Shown here piece by piece: positions 1 through 12,500 of a stretch of 64,000 nt of DNA (its first letter is position 1; the number at the start of each line of letters is the position of its first letter). The translations under genes were made by a program, and so were the position numbers. Under the pieces are notes generated by a model. It had not been told where the DNA came from. It saw only the letters and a program-made list of their open reading frames with translations, and made no database searches. Origin of the DNA: Symbiodinium natans (lineage: Eukaryota > Sar > Dinophyceae > Suessiales > Symbiodiniaceae); assembly GCA_905221605.1 (NCBI GenBank), contig CAJNDS010000215.1:124001-188000 (forward strand), given 5' to 3'.

Positions 1-3000
1 CCAAGTGGTGAAGGCACCGAAACCGGAGTTTGGGGGCTGCTTGTCGTGGCTACAGGGTTTAGGGTTTAGGGTTTAGGCAGAGGGACTGACGTTCTGTCCT
101 TGGTGCTGCAAGCCGATGCCGCCATACGTGGGCAAAAACAGAGGCATGACTTTCGAGCCCTCAACCCTAAAGCGCCTAAACCCTAAACCCTAAACCCTAA
201 ACCCTAAACCCTAAACCCTAAACCCTAAACCCTGGGTGAAAGACCGGCACTTCCTGGAATCCGAGCCGCTTATCAACCCTGGTCTGCACCCGAAGTCCGA
301 ACCAGTATTCAATCTTGACCAAGGCATGAAACCTACCTTCCTCTGGTCTCCTAAATCAGAGTCTGGGAAGGACCCGGGAACACGTCTAGATGAGAAGGCT
401 GATTTCAAGGCTGCGTCCAGGATAACGGCTTCGGCTGATTCAGAGTCGAAGCCTGGGATTCCGAGCTACACTACGACATGGAAGGTGAGAGATTCCCTAC
501 GCACATCCAGATAGCCCTAAACTGCAAGTCCCTAAACCCCAAATCCGAACCCACTCCAGGACCCTATGTCCTAAACTCCTAAACCCCCAAAGCCTAATCC
601 TTAAAACCCCAACCAAAAACCCTAAACTCCTAAACTTGTGATGTTCAATAGATGGTACTATTATCCCTTCTAAGGACTGTTAGTATCAGCGGGAACATCC
701 CAACCCTAAACCCCAGACCAAAACCCTAAACCCTAAGCCCAAAACCCTAAAACCTAGCCCCTAAACCCTAAACTCTAAACCCTAAACCCTAAACCCCAAA
801 CCCGAAACCCTAAACCCCCCAAACCCTCTTGAGCCCTGAAAGATCCCAGGCCCTTTGCATGATCTCCGGGCCAGGGGACGCAGCCGTGAAGGCACGGCCC
901 CGCGCCCACTTCAAGGGCTTAGGGCTTAGGGTTTAGGGTTCAGTGTTTAGGGCTTGAGTTTAGGGTTTCGTGTTTAGGGTTTAGGGTTCGGGGTTTAGGG
1001 CTTAGGATTTAGGGTTTAGGGTTTGGGGCTTAGGATTTGGGGTTTAGGGTTTAGGGCTAGGGGTTTGGGGTTTAGGGCTTCGGGTTTAGGGTTGAGGGTT
1101 TAGGGTTAGACCCTAAATTCATGGGGACTGATAGGTAGGGTATCTGTAGTTCTACAATCTTACCTAGGGTACTTACAACCCTACTCATTATAAGTACCCT
1201 GAAAACCTTCAAGTAAGACCCTATGAGGTTGGGAGTGTAGGATGCGCCTAGATCCTAGGAACCCTAGACTCCCACAGTCCCCCAAAAACTCCAGGAACAA
1301 GCCATGAAAGCGACACGCAGTCTGCCCCCGAAGCACGAAGAACGCGGCAAACGACTGCGGGCTTTGGGCCCCAACCCTAAACCCTGAACGCCAAGAACCT
1401 AAACCCTCGCGAAACCCCAAACCGCAAACCCTAAACCCTAAACTCCAGACCCCAAACCCCAAGCTTGAAAAGGGTTCAGGGTCTCAGGAGCCATACTACG
1501 TAGGTAGTGGTTCGAAATGCCTGTGCCCAAAATGGCCATAAGGCAGGACTCTTATCCCAATGGACCATTCCGTTTACAGGACCTTTAGAGCTAAACCCTA
1601 AAGCTCAAAAACCACCAAAACCCTAAAGCCTCAACTGAACCCTGAACCCTACACCCTGAACCCTAAGCCCTAACCCTAAAACCCAAACCCTAAACCCTAA
1701 GCCCTAAACCCCAAGCCCTAAACCTAAACCCCAAACCCTAAGCCCTAAACCCTAAACCCTAAACCCTAAACCCCAAGCCCTAAACCCCAAGCCCTAAACC
1801 TAAACCCCAAACCCCAAACCCTAAACCCCAAACCCCAAACCCTAAACCCCAAACCCTAAACCCTAAACCCTAAGCCCCATGTTGGGAAGGTGGAGCCCGC
1901 TGGCCTGGCCCGGGCGACCTGGCCGGACCTGCGGGCGCTGGTGATGAAGCCAGGCCATCCCGAAGTTTAGGGTTTAGGGTTTAGGGTTTAGGGTTTAGGG
2001 TTTAGGGTTCTGATCTAGGGTTTAGGGTTTACGGTTTAGGATTTTAGAGTCTCAGAGTTTAGGGTTTAGGGTCTAAGGAAGTGCTTGAGGTGTAGGGTTT
2101 AGGGTTTAGGGCCGGTGTAGGGTTCAGGGTTTAGCATTCTAATCTAGGGTTTCGGGTTTACGGTTTAGGATTTTAGAGTCTCAGAGTTTAGGGTTTAGGA
2201 TCTGAGGGAGTGCTTGGGGTGTAGGGTTTAGTGTTTTAGGGTGTAGGGTTTAGGGTAAGGTGTAGAATCTACATCTAGGGTTTAGGGTTTTAGGACGTGG
2301 GGTCTAGGGCTTAGGGTCTAGGATGTAGTAGTCGTTTTAGCGTTTAGGGTCCAGGGTTTAGGGTTTGGGGATTCGGTTGCAGGCCTTTAGGGTTTGAGGT
2401 TGAACAGTTTAGGGTGTCGGGTGAAGGGCTTGGGGTAAGGAGTTGGCATCTGCTCTCTATAGTTCCGTTCTGGACACCTGGTTTAGGATTTACGGTTTAG
2501 GGTTGGGGGATTCAGGTTGAGGGTTTCGGATTCAAGCCGGGTGACGAGATTGGGGGACTCAATTTTCAGGCTTTTTCCCTAAGCCCTAAACCCGAAACCC
2601 CAAACCAGAACCTAAACCCCCTGTGTCGGAGAGACCTGGCCAGGCCACATCGTCAGCGCCTTTCGCAATTTCTCCTACGCAGTCCCACGCTCGGCTCGCC
2701 TCACCACCCCTATTCACTAGCTCCCATACTAAGGGGGTTTAGGGTTTAGGTTTAATCCGTATGGCTACAGTATGGAAATACCCATTCTAGTTTTATCGGC
2801 TCCTATACTAAATCTTTTTAGGGTCTAGAGTAACCATCCGAAAAGCTCCATACACTCTATTCGACCTAGCCCATAATTCCTATTTTCCCGAGCCCCTAAG
2901 CCCTACATTCCCGAATGAGTTCTCTTCCCTTCCCTTAGCATCCCGAAACCCTAAACCCTAAACCCTAAACCCTAAACCCTAAACCCTAAACCCTAAACCG

Positions 3001-3313
3001 CCCAAAGCTTCCTAGTACATGATATTACCCATTCGGCCCACAAGGTCGATGTCTTGGTTTGTATACTTCTAGGCGGTTGTGACCTAAACCCTAAACCCTA
3101 AACCCTAAACCCTAAACCCTAAACCCTAAACCCTAAACCCTAAAACCTAAACCCCAAACCCTAAACCCCAAACCCCAAACCCTATATAAACCCCAAACCC
3201 TAACTCCTAAACAGCAATCCCCAAAACCTCCTTACCCCACACCACTCCACCGCGGCCTGCAATGCTGTGTTTTGGGGTGCAGGGGGTTTCTGGGTTTTAG
3301 AGGGGGGGGGGTT

Positions 3314-3388
3314 AGGGTTTAGTGTTTAGGGTTTAGGGTTTAGGGTTTAGGGTTTAGGGTTTAGGGTTTAGGGTTTAGGGTTTAGGGG
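3314..3388 (+). repeat. TTTAGGG array
   Basis: G-strand units reading along the + strand. Similar arrays: 7462-7553, 10847-10918, 12098-12202, 15953-16014, 16674-16738, 22006-22083, 28100-28190, 35780-35826, 42350-42404, 45739-45806, 46012-46062, 47478-47527, 49290-49346 and 49441-49487. Confidence 0.95.
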
Positions 3389-4370
3389 GTGGAGGGTTTA
3401 GGGGGTTTAGGGTTGAGGGCTTCAGGATTCAGGGGTTAGGGCCGTTCAGGGTTCAGGGCTTCTAGGCTCGGACCTGCACCCAAAAGGGTTTAAGGGCAGT
3501 TTAGGGCAGTTTAGGGTTTAGGGTTGAGGGTTTAGGGTTTAGGGTTGAGGGAGTCTAAAGCCCAAGCCCGAAGACAGCAACAGCGAGGTGGACGGAGGCC
3601 AGGTGCGCGACAGCAATGCCGGGGGCCCCTAGCGGCTTCGGCTTCAGGTTTCAACTTTCAGGCTTCAGGGTTGTTCCTAAGCCATCAACCCTAAACCATC
3701 AACCCTAAACCCTAAACCAAAAACCCTAAACCTTTTTTGGGGTTTGGGGTTTGGGGTTCAAAGGCAGACACGTGCTGTGGGATGTGCTGCAGTGAGATCT
3801 CCATCATGAACCGAGAATCAGCCTATCCACTCGACAGTGCGTGTTACACTTGCATGCGTGGCGCCGAAGGGTCCCTCGTGGCTTTGGCCCTAAACCCTAA
3901 ACCCTAAACCCCAAACCCCAAACCCTAAACCCTAAACCCTAAACCCTAAACCCTAAACCTTTTTTGGGCTTTGGGGTTTAGGGGTCATGCCTGAGGTTCA
4001 AGTCCTTGGCTCGTTTGGGGGCAGACGGTGTTCGAGCTTGCGTTCGGGCTTGGCGCGTCAGGGATGTTAGGGGGTTTCGGGTTTGGGGGAGAAGTCCACT
4101 AAGCCCTGAACCCTGAATAACCCCAAGCCCGGGGTTGAGTGCATTTAAGTCAACTCAAATCAACTGAGCTCAACTCAACTCAACTGAGAGGGCAGGGCTT
4201 AAACCTTAGACGCCAACACCCTGAACCCTGCACGCAGAGGACCCTTGTATTTTGGTGTAGGGTTTAGGGTTTAGCGTTTAGGGTGTAGGGGCTTGGGGGT
4301 GTGGTCTCTACCAACGTATGCTCTTATTCCTCGACTCTGAACAGGTATGCCCTGTGCAGTGTCCCTAAAC

Positions 4371-4514
4371 CCTAAACCCCGAACCCTAAACGTCAACCCT
4401 AAACCCTAAACCCTAAACCCTAAACCCTAAACCCTAAACCCTAAACCCTAAACCCTAAACCCTAAACCCTAAACCCCAAACCCTAAACCCTAAACCCTAA
4501 ACCCTAAACCCTCG
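4371..4514 (-). repeat. CCCTAAA array
   Basis: About 18 units with occasional CCCCAAA. Comparable arrays occur at 180-232, 2946-3000, 3083-3150, 6235-6330, 23211-23320, 26100-26155, 32430-32510, 34555-34625, 42100-42255, 48250-48345, 48480-48595 and 63950-64000 (runs off the window). Confidence 0.95.
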
Positions 4515-6962
4515 ACCCCAAACCATAAGCACCTTGACGAGCTGCAGGTGCAGGTCTCCAAGCGCTGTGTCGAGGCTTCCGGCTACACTTTTACTCTTTG
4601 GGGTTTAGGGTTTGTGGTTGAGGGTGTGGGGTTTAGGGTTTAGGGTTGAGGGTTGAGGGCGTAGGGTGTGGGGTTCAGGGGGTTTGGGGTTTAGGGTGTG
4701 GGGTTTAGGGTTGTTTCGGGTTGCCTGCGGATTTGGGCACAGGGTTCAGGGTTTTGGGTTTTTGGGGTTTTGGGTTTTGTGCTGTTTAGGGTTCAGAGTT
4801 TAGGCTTTGAGGGTAGGAAGCCTTGTTTTTTTTGACAGCTGTGCTGACCACAATAAGTCACCAGAGGCATTGGGCACTTTTGGAAGTTAGGTAGATTGCA
4901 GAGCTTTCTGTCCAAAGCCGCTTGTTTAGGGTTTAGGGTTTAGATTCTGGACTTAGGGTTTAGGGTTCAGGGTCTGGGGTTTCGGGTTTAGGGTTTAGAG
5001 TTTAGGGTTCAGGGTTTAGGGTTTAGGGTTTAGGAGGACCTTTGGCGCCCGCTTCTGCAAGGCAGTGCAGGCTGATATAGATTCCTGCCGAATACTTCGG
5101 AAGTGGAAACAGCTCTGGTGCTGCGTGTGTTCGACTTCCTGAGCACCATCACTGTACTCAGTGTTACCCTTCTTGCCTGCGCCCTCAACCCCCCTAGCCC
5201 TAAACCCAAATCCCTAAACAGCTCTGCGGCTTGTGTAGGATTTAAGGGGTTGAGAGTTTAGGGTTGGGCTCAGTGTCTAGGGTTTAGGGTTTAGGGTTTT
5301 CGGGGCTTAAGATGAAGAGGCCGCCAGCCAAGAGACTCCGACTGACGAGGCTCGACACAGGGGTCCGAAAGTCTCGCGTTTGCTTACCCAAAGGGTTTAG
5401 GGTTCAGGGTTTAGGGTTTCTGGCATGGTATTGGAGCGTTTACGAAAATAGGGGACCTCCCAAAAATAGATCCCCAAATAGATCCCTCTATTATAATGAG
5501 GACCCCAACAAGGTACCCTGAATATCGTAACCCCCATATAGTGGGGTTTAGAGTTTAAGTACATGCTTTGGCTGTAAAGAAGGGTTCCTTCAAAGCGGCT
5601 TCAGTGCTCAGATATGTATATATATATATATATAATTTTGTCAGGGAAGTTGCACGGCCCCTTCACATGGTCCCTTGTCCTCCGTAAAGGGTCCTGAAGT
5701 ATGGGTCCCTCGGGTTGAGGGCTAGTGTCGGGTCGGAGTGACCACCGTAAACTCCACCCCTACTGGAAGCCCACCTATGTTGAGTGGAGGTCTCCATTTT
5801 TAGTTCCTTCTGTTAGGGGGTACCAGCTTATTTCACACCGACTTCAGAGGCCCCTAAAGGATGCACGTGAAGTACAGTTTGGGGATTGAGGTTTGGTGTT
5901 TGGGGTTTCGGGTCAAGCTTGGGGTCTAGGGTTTGGTTTGAGGTTTAGGCCTTTTGGTTTAGGGTGGCTTCTCTGACTGCCAAGATACTACAGTCGAGGG
6001 GCCAGGTGAGGTGTAGGATCTAGGGCTCAGGCTCCAACGAGGGTTTAGGGTTTGGGGTTTAGGGTTCTGCTGGTCATTGGTCTAGGACTCAGAGGTTTAC
6101 ATGAAGGTTCAAGGGTGTTTTGCAAGTACCCTAACATCGGTTGTCGTTAGAGTTGCCCTACTTCGAACCCTACTTAGAACTGCCCGTGAACCTTCAAGTC
6201 GGGTTTATGGTTTAGGCAGGTCCTTGGGTTTTCCCTAAACCCTAAACCCTAAACCCTAAACCCTAAACCCTAAACCCTAAACCCTAAACCCTAAACCCTA
6301 AACCCTAAACCCTAAACCCTAAACCCTAAGCTCCAAACCCGAAGATTAACGCTAGACCGCCCTCCGGCTCCGGCTCCCGAAGGAAAACTGCGCGACCTGA
6401 AAGTGGCTGGGTTTGGGGTCCAGTCTTTAGGGTTCGAGGTTTACGGTTTAGGGTTTAGGGTTTAGGGTTTATGATTAGGGTTTGGGGTTTAGGGTAGGCC
6501 CACAATCCGTAAAAGCGCCTCGGTCTCCAGATCCCCCAAGTGTGGACGCCAGAACCCTTCGAGTTCTCAACCCTAAACACGAAACCCGAAACCCTAAACA
6601 CTAACCCATTAGGGCCCCCTGAAGCCTGTAAGGCCCTCGGCCCCAAAGTTAAGAAGCAACACCTCAACGCCCCCTACCCTAAGCCATGAAAACCGCAAAA
6701 CCCTCCCCACCCCTGAAGCCTCATAATCCAAAACCCTCGGTTTAGAGTTTAGGGTTTAGGTTTTCGGGTTTAGGGTTTAGGGTTTAGTGCTTGAGAGCCT
6801 TTGCCATGGAAGCCACAGAGAAAGCTCTGCACGACGTGGTGGTCGGAACCCCCATCAAGCACCTCTTCTGCTATCATGGGTTCCCTTCATAATTAAGATT
6901 ATTTAGGGACAATGAAGCAAATCAAGGTTCTACTGTTTCCTTAAAATTTCCACCAGAATAAA

Positions 6963-7240
6963 AGAGAATACTCCCTATGTGACCCTTATAAGACTTATAA
7001 GGAAGAATATCTGTTTTTCTATTTGCTTAACATTTATCAATAAAAAAGAGAATGCTCCCTATGTTACCCTTATAAGACTTATAAGTAAGAATCTCCGGGT
7101 GGTTCTTAAGCAAAAAGTAGATTTTCTACTCGCTTAACATTTCTCAAAGGATGGAGGAGAATGCTTTCCATGCTACCCTTTTAAGACTTGTAAGTAAGAA
7201 TCTTGTTATTTTCGGGTGTTTCTCAAGCAAATAGTAGTTA
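6963..7240 (+). repeat. Three tandem copies of an AT-rich unit
   Basis: Units start near 6963, 7048 and 7158, each with AGAGAATGCTCCCTATG-like sequence, CTTATAAGACTTATAAG and TTGCTTAACATTT. The last ends CAAGCAAATAGTAG, like the right arm of family G, so this may be a compound or nested family G element. Confidence 0.7.
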
Positions 7241-7368
7241 AGATTTTGAGGCTAAACCCCAAACCCTAAACCCTAAACCCTAAATCCCAAACCCCAAATC
7301 CTAATTAAACCCTCAACCCTCAACCCTCAACCCTAAACCCTAAACGCTAAACCCTAAGTCGATCTTAG

Positions 7369-8546
7369 GTATTTCTTGCTGGGCGACGACGAGCATGCGC
7401 TGCGCTACTTCTCTGAGGCCAAGCAAGCCTGCATCGAAACGACGCCCCTCGGCTCGGAGGCTAGGGTTTAGGGTTTAGGGTTTAGGGTTTAGGGTTTAGA
7501 GTTTAGGGTTTAGGGTTTAGGGTTTAGGGTTTAGGGTTTAGGGTTTAGGGTTGGGAGCTTCGGGGTTTCGGGGTTTAGGGGTTTAGGGGTTTATGGGTTT
7601 ATGGGTTTTGGGTTTAGCTGGGGCGTATGGTCTCAGCACCGAAACTCTCAACCCTAAAACCCCCACAGCCCAAAAAACCCTTAAACCCTAAGCTAAACCC
7701 GTCAACCCTTAGGCCCTAAAACGCCAGAATCCGTTTGCGAGAAGCCTATGAGTCACAAGATTAAACCCTTAAATCCTTCAACCCTTACACCCCTAAAACA
7801 TGCAGGGTTTAGTGCTTTTAGCGTTTGGGGTTTAGGGTTAAACCCTGAAACCCCTAAACTCTTCTCCTCCAAGGCTCGAGCGCCTACGTGCCGAGGGGGC
7901 CCTGGGCGAGGCAGGGTTCGTGGGTTTAGGGCTTAGGGTTTAGGAGCTCTGAGGTTTAGGGTTTAGGGTTTGGGGTTCAGGGCTTAGGGTTTGGGGTAGT
8001 AGGGTTTAGGGGTTAGGGCTACTTGAAGGTTCACGGGTAGACATAAGTAGGGTTGCTCGTACCTTAACGAGAACCAGTTGGAATGAGAGCTTTCCTACTT
8101 ATATTTACCCTGATTCTCCAAGTACGAGTTTATGGTTGTAAGCCCCGAACGCTACACCCTACAAAAACCCAAGCCTGGAAGCCGTGCTTTTTGTTGTTTG
8201 TTGCGGCCTGCGCCAACAGCCCCAAATGAAAGGCGACCCACCCCCCACCCCCCGCAACGACAAACAAGAAGCCCCGCAGCCACGGAAAATTAAAAGTAGC
8301 CACCGCAGCGACAGCATAAAGCACGCAGCAACAAAAAACAAAACACTCTTGGAAGCCATATTTTTTGTTGTTGCGGCTGGCGGCCAGAGCAAAAAGAAAG
8401 GGGCACCCCGCAGTAACAGTAAAAGAAACGCAGCAACAACCAGCAAAAACGCGCCCTTTAGGGGGTAGGACTCGAAGACTCGGGGACCCAGCAGCCAGAT
8501 TGCTGCGGAGTGCCCTCTAGACGACTCTCTACCCTTCAATACCTGA
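7369..8546 (+). CDS. Possible 3' end of a TPR-like gene (partial, about 3 exons)
   Basis: The first exon (7369-7459) follows an AG acceptor in CTTAG and reads YFLLGDDEHALRYFSEAKQA, which has the spacing of small and large residues seen in a tetratricopeptide repeat helix pair. It ends before a GC donor. A second exon from 7881 (RLRAEGALGE, ending near 7910) continues a helical, Ala/Glu-rich pattern. A third candidate from 8499 ends in TGA at 8544-8546; an alternative acceptor just upstream gives a different frame ending in TAG at 8518-8520. The TPR call rests on one repeat and is tentative, since any amphipathic helix pair could look similar. A telomeric array of about 100 bases follows the first exon at about 7463-7553. 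The gene would end about 300 bases before the first visible exon of the dehydrogenase; a fusion to it cannot be excluded. Confidence 0.35.
8019..8124. mobile_element. Family A element
   Basis: Arms TACTTGAAGGTTCACGGGTA and a diverged TTCTCCAAGTA; interior differs from other copies, suggesting conservation mainly of the ends. Confidence 0.65.
8174..8455 (+). repeat. Diverged tandem duplication with GTTGTTGCGGC motifs
   Basis: TGGAAGCCGTGCTTTTTGTT (8177) and TGGAAGCCATATTTTTTGTT (8351) start two related about 175-base units rich in CAACAA/TTGTTG, which also pair as inverted repeats. ORFs on both strands are probably incidental. Confidence 0.6.
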
Positions 8547-8841
8547 TTTTAGGGTTTAGGTTGTAGGGTTCAGGGATTACAATTAGGTTTTGATCAGCTT
8601 TCATTGGGGCTTGCAGGATTTTCACAAAGGGTAATTACCCTGTATTTCTCCTTGGGGGGGGGGGGGGGGGGTGCTAGGCCGTGTCTTTTGGGCTTTTGGC
8701 AATTTGGGGGTCCCAGGTCTTCGGCTTGGGGTGTAGGGTTTAGGGTTTAGGGTGTAGGGTTTAGGGCTGAGGGCTGAGGGCTGAAGGCTTGATCGGGCTT
8801 AATTGGGGCTTGTATCCAAAACCCGAAACCCTAAACCGCAG

Positions 8842-8891
8842 CCCCGAGATCCTTCCGTCACTGCGCCTGGCGGCCCCCATCCTCGTCACCG
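8842..8891 (+). CDS. SDR exon 1 seen: first beta strand
   Basis: Follows AAACCGCAG and reads PEILPSLRLAAPILVTG, ending inside the Gly codon before a GA donor at 8892. Its last strand (APILVTG) is the hydrophobic first strand of a Rossmann fold. The split Gly codon is completed by exon 2. No in-frame ATG is visible, so an upstream exon must hold the start. Confidence 0.75.
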
Positions 8892-9466
8892 GACGCCTTG
8901 GCTGAACCTGGAACACCTAACCCTTGGAGGTTCATACGTGTAGTGCTAAGTGGGCTGGATGTAGTGGTTTAGGAGCCGCCTCAGGTACTGCCGAGAGTGG
9001 TGTCTTGTTGCTACACCCAAAGCCCTAAACCTCCACCAGGCAATGTTGAGTCCTAGGTTCCCATTTCTGAGCCTAAACCCCAAACCCCTACAGGCATCTG
9101 CTCCAACAAGCCCCCAACTTTGCACCGTGATCCTAATTAACATGAACAGCCTTATTTTGGGTTTACGGTTTAGGGCCACTTGGAGGTTCACAAGTAGGCA
9201 TATAAGTACCCTAAACAAGGTTATAACCAGTTGTAACTACAGCTACCACTTCTACCCCCTTAGAACTACCCATAAACCCTAAAACCTAGAACCCCAAACC
9301 CTAAACCCTAAACCCTAAACCCTGAACCCTAAACCCTAAGCCCTAAACCCTAAACCCTAAACCCTAAACCCTAAACCCCAAACCTCCCCCCCCAAGGGAG
9401 CTCGGGGTATCTGGGAGCGGCTCTGGTGCGGACCTTGCGTGCCCACGACCTCGAGGCCTCGGCTTT

Positions 9467-9509
<43 letters not shown>

Positions 9510-12500
9510 GGTTTATAAGGGTTCTGTTAGTGCTTTTAGGGTTTTGCAAGTTTTTTTTCGACATTATTTGATTGTTTTTTAGTTTTTGGAGGTGTTTTGG
9601 GTTTATAAGGGTTCTGTTAGTGCTTTTAGGGTTTTGCAAGTTTTTTTTTGACGTTATTTGAGTTTTTTTTTTGGTTTTTTGGGGTGTTTTGGGTTTAGGG
9701 TTTGGGGGGTTTTCCTCGCCCCTCGACTAACAGGAGTTCGGGTTTAGGGCGTTAGGGCTCAGGGTTTCGGAGCTTAGGTTTCAAAGGGTTGCGGGTAGAG
9801 CTTCTTGCGTTTTGGGCTTTTGGATGTTTAGGGTTTAGGATTGTTGGGAACTTGTTTTGGTATGTACTTATATGAACTCCCTAGAAACCTAGGCCCTATA
9901 ATCGCCAAGTTTGGGGTGATGTGTGCACTGGCACAGACGCATCCTGCGATGGCGAGGGAGTCTTTTGATGTGGAGTCGCGGTCGGCATACTCTGTGCCTG
10001 CGAGCCTGATGTTTTCAACAAAAACCAGCTGCGCCAATTGTGGCGCACATATCTCCTGATATCGCCATAGCAGCCCGGATTTCTCCAGGAGACTTTCTGT
10101 CCTTCGCGAAGAGTTTGAGCCGGGTTTAGGGGATGTAGAACGGTAAGTTTAGTGTTTACTGGGTTTAAACTGGTGTAGTGTTAACGAACTAGGGTTTAGG
10201 GTTTGGGGTCAGGCAGGGATAAGGGCCTGGAGGGTTTCTGCGTTCAGGGTTTGGGGATAAGGATTTGGGGCCAAGTGCTTTAGTTCGTTTTAAGGTTCTT
10301 TCGTTTTGGGTCTGGTGATAGACGCGGGTTGGGGTTTCGAGTTTCCGGATAAGGGCTTTAGGGCGCTCAGGATATTTCTACCTGAATTAGGGCGCTTAGG
10401 GCGTTTAGGGTTGACGGCTTCAGGGCATTTAGGCTTAGTCTGACTTAGGGTCAAGGATCTGTTGTGTCGGTTTTGGTTTTGGGGGCTTCTGGGTGCTCAC
10501 AGTTGTGGACTTTGGGGTGTGTAGGGTCGAAGGCGGAGGATTTTGGTGTCTGAGGGCTCTTTCGGTGCAGGGTTGCAGGTTCTATACTCACGCGGGTGGG
10601 AGGGGTTTTTTTTCGCGGGGAGTGAGGGATGTGTCGATCCTAGACGCATGTGCTATCAAGGGATTAAGACTCGTACCCCTAAGGTTGCACCCCTAAAGGT
10701 TTCAAGGTTTCCCTGTATGTACGCCTAAGACGGCCAGTAGATGACCTTCGGGACCTTGAAAAAGGGTCCTCAAACCCAGAGGTACCACCTTAGGGGTCCA
10801 AGGTAGAACTAACTAGACTTTAAGGCCCACGTATCTACGATGTAGTAGGGTTTAGGGTTTAAAGTTTAGGGTTTAGGGTTTAGGGTTTAGGGTTTAGGGT
10901 CTAGGGTTTAGGGTTGAGGTTGGGCCCTGCACACTGTAGCCTGTTCACGCTTAATTTCCTCCCCTTCATATCAACCCCTGCTACCTCCTAACATGATACC
11001 CCCCCCCCCCCCCCCCCCTCATAGAACTTCAGTGAGAGTTTTAATATTACGGGGTGGGGGGGGGGGGGTGTAAAAAAGGGGGGAGGGGACTAAGCCAAAC
11101 GAGCCTGGTGCAAGGTGGTGGGCTTGGACCTCGTCTCCAGTGACACGCGGATCGTCCCAAGCAGCAGTTCAGGGTTTACCCTGCACCTTGAACCCTAACC
11201 CTAACCATCCTCTGCAGGTCTGGGGTCTAAGGCTTTTCCGGGTTCTAAGTTCTCTTAGGTTTATAGACTAGGACCAAGAGTAGGCCCTTATTCCCTTTTT
11301 TTAAGGCTTACCTTTGGACCCAAATGGGCACCGTTTTTATTCCTAGGTTGCTCTGGGGTCTAGTACAGGGATTTGTGGCTTTGGGGTTTAGTTGGTTAAG
11401 GGCTTCAATTAGGGTATCAGATTTTTTGCAGGGGTAAGCGACGGTTGTCTAATTATTATATGTACAAGTGAACCCAAGGGTTAGGGTATGGGGTTGAGGG
11501 TTTAGGGCTTATTGTTTACTATGTCCAAGTGAGCCCTGAACCCCTCAAACTCAGAACCTTATATGGTTGTATGTCGGACTGTGATCAGACAAAAACTACC
11601 CTAAGCTCCGAACCCAAACCCTGCACCCTAAACTCCAAACCCTAAACCCCAAACCCAGAACCCTGCACCCTAAACCCTAAACCCTAAACCTTATAAACCC
11701 TAAAGCCGAAACCCCAAACCCCAAACCTTAAACCCTAATCCCTAACCCCTAAACCCTACGTAAGATTCTTCCAGTGAGGACGGATGTTCTTGGCTGCGTC
11801 TCCGACGCCACCGCCGTATCTTCTGCCAGCGAGGCACGGCTTTCGCCCCAAGCTCCCAAGCACCCTAAATGTACTAAGACCCTAAACCCTAAACCCTAAA
11901 CCCTAAACCCTAAACCCTAAACCCTAAACCCTAGACCCTAAAACAAAAAAGGGCACCCTTTTCAATCCCAGGTTCCTCTTCAGCCCAGGATAGAACCCTG
12001 GAACGCCCTTGCCTCGCGCAGCTGCTTCCCGTGGGTACCAATCTCGAGTTTTTTCGGCCCGGGCGGCCAAAAGCCAAGAGCGTACTTCGTGCCTAGATGG
12101 GGTTTAGGGTTTAGGGTTCGGGGTTTGTAGGGTTTAGGGTTTAGGGTTTAGGGTTTAGGGCTTAGGGTTTAGGGTTTAGGGTTTAGGGTTTAGGGTTTAG
12201 GGAACCGTGAGCTTCCAGGATTCAGTTTTCGTTTCTCTAAGTTGTGGGTCCCTTCTTCGGTGCCCTACATCATCGGGGCCGCCGTATCATCAGGAAGTGA
12301 CCATGTAGCTTACAGGGTTCAGAGTTTGGGGCTTAGGGTGCCCGGTAAACCCTAAACCCTAAACCCTAAACCCTAAACCCTAAACCCTAAACCCTAAACC
12401 CTAAACCCGGTAGCAGCAGGGAGCCCTTGGCGACTTGAATGAACAGCGGTTGCTTCTTGGAGGAGTTTGTACAGCTCTCTGAGCTCTAAGCCCTGCAGGT

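Larger units (their letters stand above)
2..6884 (+). other. Series of unassigned exon-like islands in telomere-like repeat
   Basis: Unique islands with one clean + frame sit between TTTAGGG/CCCTAAA arrays. The clearest are 2-55 (QVVKAPKPEFGG...), 80-166, 846-911, 1295-1374 (after CAG), 1874-1965, 2622-2720 (ends in a TAG stop), 3773-3893 (Cys-rich), 4519-4600 (HLDELQVQVSKRC), 5068-5195 (hydrophobic, ETALVLRVFDFLSTITV, possibly a membrane segment) and 6786-6884 (EATEKALHDVVVGTPIKHLF). They share the exon-like look of the recognised genes downstream: GC-rich, 50-120 bases, often ending at GTTTAG or GC. I recognise no family and cannot say whether they form one gene or several. The stop at 2720 suggests one gene may end there. 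Confidence 0.4.

Noticed and set aside
236-514. 92-codon + ORF as a gene
   Set aside because: Open on both strands, Pro/Ser/Lys-rich without motif, and joined to telomeric repeat. Kept only as unexplained unique sequence.
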